From assembly GCA_002342785.1 (NCBI GenBank), contig DDQV01000074.1, forward strand, positions 1 to 14,286: a stretch of 14,286 nt of DNA. Reading direction: 5' to 3'. This document shows positions 7,548 to 14,286 of this stretch, piece after piece. Made by a program: the position numbers and the translations under genes. The notes below the pieces were generated by a model, which saw only the letters and a program-made list of their open reading frames with translations, had not been told where the DNA came from and ran no database searches. This stretch comes from Fusobacteriaceae bacterium UBA2433 (GTDB lineage: Bacteria > Fusobacteriota > Fusobacteriia > Fusobacteriales > Fusobacteriaceae). The stretch's first letter is position 1; the number at the start of each line of letters is the position of its first letter.

Positions 7548-8264
7548 TTATATTATTTGAATTCCATCCTTAACTTTAAACCTTCTTTCAATCTCTTCTA
7601 AACCATATATTTTGTCTTTTTTATTGAAAGAATTAAATAATTTCTCTTTCTTTAAAAACAACTTAAACATCTGATAATTTCCCCAAGTCATATTTATATA
7701 GAAATTTTCATCCCCACCTACAACATTGGATAAATCTTTCAATGCTAATTTAAATTCTTTTTTCTTTAAGTATATTTCAGCTCTATAATTATAAGCTCCT
7801 AAAATATTAGGATCCAATTCTATTACTTTACTAAAATCTAACATCGCTCCTTCATCGTCTCCTAGACTACGTTTATTAATTGCTCTTCCGCAATATGCTT
7901 TTAAATTTTCAGGATTTAATAAAATTACTTTTGTATAATAATCTACTCCTTCATTTAGATCAATATTATTATATCCCAATTGATAATAAAGTTTAACGGT
8001 ATCTTTTTTTGATAAACTTTTGATACCTTCTTCTAATTTTTTTAATTCTATTACTCTTTTTTCCTTAGTATCTTCCATTAAAGCTGATTGATACTGTACC
8101 TCAAAACTTATTTTTTGTACAGCATGATAACCTTTTATACCTTTTGAAAAAAAATTATAGGTTTTCGTGATCGTATTCCAAACCCCTCCGTTTTCATCTT
8201 GATTTTCTGTGTTAGAAAAACATAACATATTTAACATCAAAAACAATATAACTATTTTTTTCAT
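7548..8264 (-). CDS. Exported TPR-repeat protein
   Basis: A 238-aa protein with an N-terminal signal sequence (MKKIVILFLMLNMLCFSNTE) lacking a convincing lipobox, so it is probably exported to the periplasm. Three tetratricopeptide repeats follow at about residues 88-121, 122-155 and 156-189 (landmarks YYTKVILLNPEN, AMLDFSKVIELDPN, LALKDLSNVV). TPRs bind protein partners. An in-frame TTG at 8279 would add five residues, but the ATG at 8264 gives a canonical signal peptide and sits behind a GGGGGAAAGG ribosome site. The gene lies 50 bp after the deaminase gene on the same strand. I see no terminator between them, and a TATAAT at 8284-8279 is too close to the start to serve well. It may be read as the last gene of the RADAR-like operon. 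Its location outside the cytoplasm argues against a direct role in that complex. Confidence 0.72.
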   Translation of the reverse strand: MKKIVILFLMLNMLCFSNTENQDENGGVWNTITKTYNFFSKGIKGYHAVQKISFEVQYQSALMEDTKEKRVIELKKLEEGIKSLSKKDTVKLYYQLGYNNIDLNEGVDYYTKVILLNPENLKAYCGRAINKRSLGDDEGAMLDFSKVIELDPNILGAYNYRAEIYLKKKEFKLALKDLSNVVGGDENFYINMTWGNYQMFKLFLKKEKLFNSFNKKDKIYGLEEIERRFKVKDGIQII

Positions 8265-8314
8265 TTTCCTTTCCCCCAATTATAATAAATCATCTTAAAA
8301 AAAATTCCTTATTT

Positions 8315-11002
8315 CTATTCTTTTTCTAATCTACTTTTATTTTTTCTTCTCATAAACGATTGCTCTAATCCCATCTGCCTGATTTTATCTAGCCAGTCGT
8401 AGACCATCATAGGTTGATATTTGGAATTTTCATTCTCGTCTTTTTCTTTTTCCAATGCCAGTGCCATCAGTGCATATTCGTTTTCTAAATATGTAGGAAA
8501 GACTCCTTGATCATCAGTATTTATAGAAACTGATATCTGTGGACATTCTTTTATCTCATTATAATCAGCCGTTAATCCAAGGTTGAAAAAATTCTTTATA
8601 GGATGCTCTGAATATTTTTTAAATGTACCTATGACACAGTTAGAAGTCGGATTAGTTTCTATAGATATATTTTTTCTAGCGACCTCTCTTTGGAGACCTT
8701 TTTGAAGTTTCCCTACTAAATCTATATAATCATCACTAATCTTTACTATCTCACTCTTCAAACCTTTTAACCTTGCTTCTGGATTGTAATGATAGTTTTG
8801 ATAGATCTCACAACAGATTTTATTTTTTCTTATATTTGTCAATTCATCTTTTCTGGTATCATCTATACCGCATTTTTCCCAAAAAGATAGAACACCTTTA
8901 TTTTTATAAGTCCCATCCATATAAAAAAATGGATTATCTCCCCGAAGTTTCCATGCAGAATAATATTCATAGTGGTTACAACTCATATCTTTATCTTTTC
9001 CGTTTTTTAATGGACTATCAAATATCTCATGGAAGAGTCTATAGAAATCATTCTCCAATTGGGATAATATTCTTTGAGATACAGTTAGATTATATTCTCT
9101 AACTTTAGCTATTATCCAAACGATATCATCCAAGTGAACTTGCTTATTTTTAATTAAACTTAGATTTTTACACTTATAATATTCTTTTGGATCTATTCCA
9201 AGAGCCAGTGCATGTCCCAACCTATCCCCTTGTTCATAGTTAAGAAATCTCATGGTCTCATCTATGGCTCTCAGTCCATCTACAATATCTAAAAAATCTT
9301 CTCCTGCATGGTTGGTCACTCCTAAATTAAAGTTTTCATCTATTCCAAAATTTTCAAATTTATTTTTTATGTGACTCTGTCTCAGATATCTAAACCCTTG
9401 GGAAAAAACCTCTGGGCGACATCCTATCTCGAAATTAGCTGTATCTATACCATAGAGTCGATTTTTAACTTTAGAACTTGTCTTTCGTAGAGCCATTATA
9501 GCTTTGGATTGTCTCTCTACATTTTTTCTTTCCTTATAGTTGAGAGGTCTCACATAGTCCCCATAATTTTTCTTTTCATTTTTTATAGCTTCTTGATAAC
9601 TTTCACCATTTTTTATAAAGTGAATCACATAGAAATGTTTATTATCTTTCTTCTTTTTACCATTCATTTTCTCTTCTAATTCTAGAGCTATATCTCTCTT
9701 GGTATCCAAAAATTTATTAGAAGCAATATCCTTATCCATTTTTTTTATAGTTTTTCGTAACTCCTCCATACTATCTTCTGGACCTATTCTGGCTTCCAAT
9801 GAAACTATACTCTGATCGTATATAGATGAGTTAACAGCTATATTTGTTATAGCTTCCTTATAAATTCCCGAAAGAAAATTACTCTTTCTATCCTGGTATT
9901 TTGAAAAATTATAAAACCCTACCCTGTCATTAACTTGAATTATCTCATTTCTCATCTTTTCTTTTATGATTAGATAAGCATGGAATAGATCTTTATACTT
10001 CCATACCAACTTGTCTCCTGAATATATCTTCTTTAAAAAACTATATAATAGATGTCTCTCTCCATATAAAAGAATATTTCCATTATATTCAGGAATTTTA
10101 TAATTATAGTTATTATCACTGATAGATTTTGGAATAGCATAATCAGGGATCTCTCCACTATATTCTTTTCCATATTCATATTTGAGATAGTTGATCTCCT
10201 GTTGTAGATCAGACAGGTAGAAATTGAGTTCACTATCATTTTTAGATAAAAGTAATTCTATATTTACTTTGAGTTTCTTTTCTTCATCCTTTAATCGGAT
10301 CTTATTTATTATAGAAAACATCATATACCTAATATAGGCTGCTTTTTTTACCAGAGTTCTAGTAGAAAGAAAATCTTCTTTGAAGGAATATTTTGTGTCT
10401 GGTTCTAGCATCAGACCCTTTTCTAATTTTGAAAATTCTTTCCCTCTGTTTAAAACATTATTCATAAGGGATATCCACGTCAATTGAAAATGGGGCGATG
10501 ATCCCTTTAGATGAAAATGATTTTCTGCTGTTCCCTTGCTCAAAAGTTCCTTTAATTTATTGTTATCTGTACTGACTATAGGTTTCCATGCAAAGATAGT
10601 TCTATCATAGTTATGTACATAATCCTTGTAGGCAAAATATGAAGTTGTTAAAATATCCTCTCCAAGCTCATAAGATAACTCCCTCCATTTTAGGAGTTTC
10701 TCAAATTTACAGATAGGTTCTCCCTTTTCCTCGGTCAATATCTCATTCGTAAAATTAACCAGTACATTAAAGACATTATCTTCTTTAACATATTCTAATT
10801 TTTTCCATTTTGATTCCAAAAGATCGGAAACATTGGAGATCTCATCCTTGTTGTAAAGATGAGGTCGCTCATGGGAATAGACCGATGAAAATAAATCTCT
10901 ATCAAAATCTTTTGCTTGTTTTAAACCAAAATACTTTTGTATTATAGTTTCAGGATTTTTTTTCTTGAATATTATTTCAATGGAGTGGCGAATGTTGTCC
11001 AT
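8315..11002 (-). CDS. rdrB: RADAR-type adenosine deaminase RdrB
   Basis: An 895-aa divergent adenosine deaminase, more than twice the size of metabolic Ada (about 330-350 aa). The metal and catalytic set is complete and in order: HFH (H162, H164) inside ENHFHLKGSS, HAGE (H565-E568), RLGHA with H597, the SIETNPTSN segment (780-788), HP (800-801) and NTDD with D830/D831. About 400 residues separate the first two motifs, far more than in Ada, and contain basic and coiled segments (for example 440-500). RdrB proteins are known to form large assemblies with RdrA and to convert adenosine nucleotides (and, as first reported, adenosines in RNA) to inosine, blocking phage growth. The gene starts 2 bp after the upstream stop (TAACTATG) with only a weak ribosome site, implying translational coupling. 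The ATPase neighbour supports RADAR over a purine-salvage enzyme. Confidence 0.8.
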   Translation of the reverse strand: MDNIRHSIEIIFKKKNPETIIQKYFGLKQAKDFDRDLFSSVYSHERPHLYNKDEISNVSDLLESKWKKLEYVKEDNVFNVLVNFTNEILTEEKGEPICKFEKLLKWRELSYELGEDILTTSYFAYKDYVHNYDRTIFAWKPIVSTDNNKLKELLSKGTAENHFHLKGSSPHFQLTWISLMNNVLNRGKEFSKLEKGLMLEPDTKYSFKEDFLSTRTLVKKAAYIRYMMFSIINKIRLKDEEKKLKVNIELLLSKNDSELNFYLSDLQQEINYLKYEYGKEYSGEIPDYAIPKSISDNNYNYKIPEYNGNILLYGERHLLYSFLKKIYSGDKLVWKYKDLFHAYLIIKEKMRNEIIQVNDRVGFYNFSKYQDRKSNFLSGIYKEAITNIAVNSSIYDQSIVSLEARIGPEDSMEELRKTIKKMDKDIASNKFLDTKRDIALELEEKMNGKKKKDNKHFYVIHFIKNGESYQEAIKNEKKNYGDYVRPLNYKERKNVERQSKAIMALRKTSSKVKNRLYGIDTANFEIGCRPEVFSQGFRYLRQSHIKNKFENFGIDENFNLGVTNHAGEDFLDIVDGLRAIDETMRFLNYEQGDRLGHALALGIDPKEYYKCKNLSLIKNKQVHLDDIVWIIAKVREYNLTVSQRILSQLENDFYRLFHEIFDSPLKNGKDKDMSCNHYEYYSAWKLRGDNPFFYMDGTYKNKGVLSFWEKCGIDDTRKDELTNIRKNKICCEIYQNYHYNPEARLKGLKSEIVKISDDYIDLVGKLQKGLQREVARKNISIETNPTSNCVIGTFKKYSEHPIKNFFNLGLTADYNEIKECPQISVSINTDDQGVFPTYLENEYALMALALEKEKDENENSKYQPMMVYDWLDKIRQMGLEQSFMRRKNKSRLEKE

Positions 11003-11004
11003 AG

Positions 11005-13095
11005 TTACTCTGCTTTTTTCATTTGTTTAATACAATTTTCTCTATTATTTTTAAACATTTCATTATTTGGTTCTAAGTTTAATGCTTTATCATAATCTAA
11101 TAATGCTTCTTCATAATCTTTTAATTGATGTTTAACTCTTCCTTTATTATTGTAATAAAGACCAATAGTTGGGTTTAGTTCAATGGCTTTATTACAATCT
11201 AATAATGCTTCTTTATAATTTTTTAATTCATATAGAGCTTTCGCTCTAGTATTATAATAATCTGAAATTTTTGGATTTAATTCTATTGCTTCATTACAAT
11301 CAGAGACTACTTTTTTATAATTTTCTAAATATATATTTGCAATTCCTCTATTGTTATAATAGTTTGCATTATTTGAATCTAGTCTTATAGCACTATCAAA
11401 ATCTTTTATTGCTTCTTCATATTCCTCTTGTTTATTTTTACATATTCCTCTTTTATAATAACAATATTTGTCTTCAGAATTTAATTCTATTGCTTTATCA
11501 TAATCTTTTATTGCTTCTTTATAGTGTTCTAGTTCAGTTTTATTTTTTGCTTCTTCTATATAATATGTTGTTTTATTACTTATTTCTTCTTCTATATCTT
11601 TAATAAATTTTTCATCTTTTGATGCCTTTGATATCGCTAATTGCATTTTTAATTGTAATATATTTTTATATTCAGCTTCATATCTGCCTTTTATTATTTC
11701 TTCTTTAAATTTATCTAAGGCTTCATTAATGTCATTAATATTTTCTATATTTCTATTTTCTAGTTTGTTCTTGATATTTTCAATATCTCCTTTCAATGCA
11801 TCTTTATTTACGATGTTAGTTTTAAAAGAGATATCTTCTTTATACTTTGTATAATCTAAATAATCATATCCATAAATTTTACAAATCTCTTTTCTTAATT
11901 CACCATTTGAAATTCCTATTGATTCATTTAAAAATTCATTTTTTATAATTATTTTATTTTTTTCATATTCTATTAATTTTACACTTGTAAACTCATTATT
12001 TTCTTGAATTTCTTCATATATATATTTTAGTAGTTCTTTAATGAATCCTGTTGTTCTATCAAAAAATGAAATATTTTTTGGTTGATCATATTTAAACTTC
12101 AGCATTCTCTCTAGCATTTCAATATTACCTATATACAAAGAACCTTCCGTTTCTAAAATTTCTTGTATATTATTAAATAAGAATCCATAAATTTCAAAAT
12201 CAAAACCATTATTATTTATCTTTTCATATTTTTTATATTTAAATTGTCTATCTGATATCCTATAATTTTTAAGTTTGGTTTTAGTTTCTTCACCATTTTT
12301 ATTTTTTTTTGAATTATATGCTCTTCTTACTATAAAATTATCTAGCCATTCTATAACTTCTTCATTTTCTTTATATAGTTCCCTGTATTTTTTATCTTCT
12401 TCTATTTCAGAAGTGATTATAAAATTATTTTTATGTATTACATCATTTCTGATATATCCATTAATTAAATTTTTATATTTAAAAACACTCATCTCAACAT
12501 TATTTTTATTTTTAATGTTTCTTATATAATCGTATAACAGCATTGAATATAAAGTTTTTATTGCAAATATAAATTTTTTATCATAATCTTTTTTGATAGA
12601 TTTATTTATAGTATCTAAAACTAGTAAGAGATCTCCTAAAGAAATATTCTCTGATTTGTTTAAAAAATTAATAATATTTAAATATTCGTCCAACTGTTTG
12701 TATTCTGTAGTTCTTCCATCTCTTTTGCTCCGTTTTACAATTTTACTACCATATATTTCATCTAATATTTGTACTGTAAATTTATTTTTTTCTTCTATAT
12801 CTCTAGTGTATATTTCTTTTATTATTTCTTTCTGATTATCAGCTAAGTTTTCTTCTACCCAATGATTTAAAAAAAATTCTCTAAATTCGTAAAAATTTTT
12901 TGTTTTTATTTCTCTTCTATTGGGATCTTCTTTTTCTGGAATTGGCATTTTTTCTAATTTACTTACTAAATTTACAATTTCTCTTAGATTTCTTGGAATA
13001 ATATAACTTACTTGAGTCGTTGTATTAAAAAACATCATTCCTGTTTTATCATAGATATTTTTTCTAATTGTTTTTTCTATGGATCTTTTTTCCAT
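11005..13095 (-). CDS. Probable C-terminal half of a split RdrA, with TPR tail
   Basis: A 696-aa protein encoded directly after the ATPase gene and before rdrB. The first 60 residues (KTGMMFFN at 17-24, then YIIPRNLREIVNLVSKLEKM at 31-50) resemble the region that follows the ATPase core in large NTPases of the RdrA kind. The middle (about 60-430) is helical and lacks motifs I recognise. A charged, probably coiled region covers 430-510. Five TPRs of exactly 34 residues fill 510-679. The start is set by GGAGGT at 13107-13102, six bases before the ATG, lying inside the end of the ATPase gene; stop and start overlap as TAATG. The ATPase core plus residues 1-510 would add up to roughly one conventional RdrA, with the TPR array as an extra module. 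Base composition looks lower in G+C (many lines 15-25%) than either neighbour. The split-RdrA reading is inference; a separate TPR partner protein is the alternative. Confidence 0.6.
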   Translation of the reverse strand: MEKRSIEKTIRKNIYDKTGMMFFNTTTQVSYIIPRNLREIVNLVSKLEKMPIPEKEDPNRREIKTKNFYEFREFFLNHWVEENLADNQKEIIKEIYTRDIEEKNKFTVQILDEIYGSKIVKRSKRDGRTTEYKQLDEYLNIINFLNKSENISLGDLLLVLDTINKSIKKDYDKKFIFAIKTLYSMLLYDYIRNIKNKNNVEMSVFKYKNLINGYIRNDVIHKNNFIITSEIEEDKKYRELYKENEEVIEWLDNFIVRRAYNSKKNKNGEETKTKLKNYRISDRQFKYKKYEKINNNGFDFEIYGFLFNNIQEILETEGSLYIGNIEMLERMLKFKYDQPKNISFFDRTTGFIKELLKYIYEEIQENNEFTSVKLIEYEKNKIIIKNEFLNESIGISNGELRKEICKIYGYDYLDYTKYKEDISFKTNIVNKDALKGDIENIKNKLENRNIENINDINEALDKFKEEIIKGRYEAEYKNILQLKMQLAISKASKDEKFIKDIEEEISNKTTYYIEEAKNKTELEHYKEAIKDYDKAIELNSEDKYCYYKRGICKNKQEEYEEAIKDFDSAIRLDSNNANYYNNRGIANIYLENYKKVVSDCNEAIELNPKISDYYNTRAKALYELKNYKEALLDCNKAIELNPTIGLYYNNKGRVKHQLKDYEEALLDYDKALNLEPNNEMFKNNRENCIKQMKKAE
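11059..11568 (-). repeat. Five 102-bp tandem units encoding TPRs
   Basis: The same landmark (gcttta/gcttca/gcacta-like, before the AI-x-L codons) recurs on the plus strand at 11084, 11186, 11288, 11390 and 11492, exactly 102 bp apart. This gives five 34-codon units with no insertion or deletion. The encoded repeat is roughly Y-x2-A-hx-D-x2-KAIELNPx, the classical TPR pattern. Units 2 and 3 from the C-terminal end also look similar at the DNA level, suggesting growth by duplication. Confidence 0.85.
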
Positions 13096-14093
13096 TACTC
13101 AACCTCCATTATCATGTCTAAATTAATATTATCGAAAGTTGGAAGAAATAACCTTCTCTCCAATGGAATTAATTTCATTAAATATTTTTCTGCCATATTT
13201 TTAGGTTCTTCATCATTCATATGTGGTTTCTTAAGCATTATCTCAAATTCTTCCCTCATATTTCTCTCAACTATATGACTCAACTGTTGCATTTTTACCG
13301 CCATCAATATTACTACATTAGGGATGATAAGATATTTTCTTACTTGTTCTACCATCTCATAGGCATGTTTGGTGCTTAGATCTATATCATCTATTTCCAG
13401 TAGTAAAACAGCATTTTGTTTATTCGTGTCGTCATCCAATTTATTAAAAAAATTAAGGTATTTTTCTACTAAATCTGTCATATTTGCCTTTAAATCTGTA
13501 CTTGCAGACATCTTTAGTAGAGCATCCAATGCCTCTCCTTTATACACGTCTTCTGGATTTTGGATTGTCTTTAAATTTTCAAAGACCTCTTCAAATGCCT
13601 TTATTAATTTTCTTTTATCGTCATGATCTGCATTTTTATTACCTTTCTCTTCTACTTTATTTTTAAAATTTTTAAACATTTTAGCCAAGATAATTTCCAA
13701 TATATTACTATTCTCATTAAAATGAGATGGATCTATTATTCCTATATCAAAGAATTTGTTTTCTTTTTTTAACTTCTTATATACTGCCTTTAAATCTTTT
13801 ACATTTTCATCTGAAACTTTAACATCTTTTCCATTTTTTAATGCTCCCGATACAGACAGCATTGCTGAGGTTTTTCCTGTCCCCCTCTCTCCTACAAAAC
13901 TAACTATATTATTATATTTTTCATAATTTTCTTTATCATTTTTATTGTTTGAGTTCTCTGCTAATATAGATTCTATGCAGTCAAATGACTTCTCATAGAC
14001 ATCTTTAAACATTGACTTATCAAATTCTCCTATCTTTTCTATTTTTGCCTTATATTCTTCCCCAATTTTTATCTTTAAAATTTTCTCTCTCAT
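13095..14093 (-). CDS. rdrA: RADAR-type AAA+ ATPase RdrA, N-terminal ATPase core
   Basis: A 332-aa cytoplasmic P-loop ATPase. Walker A is GERGTGKT (numbering from the upstream Met, 69-76), preceded by NIVSFV. Walker B is AVLLLEIDDIDL (229-240) with paired Asp, followed by a helical stretch and IIPNVVILMAV (257-267), which fits sensor I. The end contains EKYLMKLIPLERRLFLP (303-319), where paired Arg could be the trans-acting finger. In RADAR, RdrA forms a ring and works with RdrB. A conventional RdrA runs on for several hundred more residues; this one stops just after the core, and the next gene seems to supply the rest. Two ATGs are adjacent (14096 and 14093). GGGAG at 14103-14099 is only 2 bases from the first and 5 from the second, so I chose the second. 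It is the first gene of a three- or four-gene operon. Confidence 0.72.
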   Translation of the reverse strand: MREKILKIKIGEEYKAKIEKIGEFDKSMFKDVYEKSFDCIESILAENSNNKNDKENYEKYNNIVSFVGERGTGKTSAMLSVSGALKNGKDVKVSDENVKDLKAVYKKLKKENKFFDIGIIDPSHFNENSNILEIILAKMFKNFKNKVEEKGNKNADHDDKRKLIKAFEEVFENLKTIQNPEDVYKGEALDALLKMSASTDLKANMTDLVEKYLNFFNKLDDDTNKQNAVLLLEIDDIDLSTKHAYEMVEQVRKYLIIPNVVILMAVKMQQLSHIVERNMREEFEIMLKKPHMNDEEPKNMAEKYLMKLIPLERRLFLPTFDNINLDMIMEVE

Positions 14094-14096
14094 CAT

Positions 14097-14286
14097 TACT
14101 CCCTATATAATTTTTTATTTTTATTATTTTATCGGATATAATCTTTACTTTTAAAAAATGAAAAACTATATCAGAATAGTACATAATAGTCTATTTTTTT
14201 AACTTCAATATCAATAGTATATAATAAATATTTAATATTTTAAAGTATTTTTTAACTTCTATACTTTTTAATATTTTATTTATAAT
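14097..14286 (-). promoter_or_regulatory. AT-rich upstream region of the RADAR-like operon
   Basis: About 190 bases without a coding frame, extending to the window end. The operon promoter should be here. On the minus strand TTGATA occurs at about 14215-14210, and TATAGT-like and TATTAT-like hexamers lie downstream, but the extreme AT content prevents a firm choice. The motif read on the plus strand as TATTTTTTAACTTC appears twice (14192-14206 with one extra T, and 14246-14259), about 54 bp apart, and could bind a regulator. Confidence 0.35.

Noticed and set aside
8265..8279. TTG start for the exported TPR protein
   Set aside because: It has no ribosome site; the ATG five codons later gives a canonical signal peptide and is preceded by a purine-rich site.
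8279..8284. TATAAT as a separate promoter for the TPR gene
   Set aside because: It lies only about 15 bp before the start codon, which would put the transcript start within the ribosome site; no -35 is visible.
8773..9102. 109-codon plus-strand open frame inside rdrB
   Set aside because: It is antisense to a gene with all catalytic motifs, has no convincing ribosome site and encodes a low-complexity Tyr/His/Phe-rich product.
11059..11568. CRISPR-like regular repeats
   Set aside because: The 102-bp period lies within an open frame, the units are imperfect and there are no unique spacers; it is a TPR-coding array.
11409..11603. Leu/Tyr-rich plus-strand open frame opposite the TPR array
   Set aside because: Its composition is simply the complement of the AT-rich TPR codons; there is no ribosome site and no independent support.
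12275..12835. Two Ser/Phe-rich plus-strand open frames (12275-12529, 12593-12835) that look like membrane proteins
   Set aside because: These are shadows of the Lys/Glu-rich reverse strand, which gives apparent hydrophobic runs when read antisense.
13090..13110. Programmed ribosomal frameshift joining the ATPase and the 696-aa protein
   Set aside because: There is no slippery heptamer near the stop, and a good ribosome site with a TAATG overlap explains separate translation.

Overview
The window is very AT-rich (about 25-32% G+C by eye) with strong AGGAGG-type ribosome sites. It looks like a member of the Fusobacteriota, perhaps an Ilyobacter/Psychrilyobacter/Propionigenium relative. That guess rests on composition, on the paired secreted GxN-repeat (LA_2272-type) proteins and on gene style; nothing in the sequence fixes the species.

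Layout. (1) 1-870: a plus-strand NudC-type NADH pyrophosphatase, ending at a long hairpin. (2) 870-2340: two minus-strand paralogous secreted repeat proteins, each with its own ribosome site and separated by a terminator. (3) 2341-7413: a plus-strand cluster of a divergent SF1 (UvrD-like) helicase with an eroded Walker B motif, an MscS channel, the RecQ helicase and a 50-residue membrane protein, closed by a terminator. (4) 7414-7547: a short junction with a second hairpin and possible insertion-sequence end debris. (5) 7548-14093: a minus-strand operon, read right to left, of a P-loop ATPase (333 aa), a 696-aa protein ending in five TPR repeats, a giant adenosine-deaminase-fold protein (895 aa), and a signal-peptide TPR protein (238 aa). 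(6) 14097-14286: AT-rich upstream DNA, probably the operon promoter region.

The main result is block 5. An RdrA-like AAA+ ATPase next to a very large adenosine deaminase with a complete catalytic set (HxH, HAGE, GH, TDD) is the signature of RADAR, the anti-phage defence in which RdrA and RdrB assemble and deaminate adenosine nucleotides or RNA. Here RdrA appears to be divided into two genes. The ATPase core stops where a conventional RdrA would continue, and the next gene starts in another frame through a TAATG overlap, with its own GGAGGT ribosome site inside the end of the first gene. The second half carries a C-terminal array of five 34-residue TPRs kept in exact 102-bp register and looks more AT-rich than its neighbours. 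I read this as a split-RdrA, TPR-bearing RADAR variant at the edge of a defence island beside the recQ cluster. The RADAR assignment rests on motifs and synteny read by eye, not on a database search.
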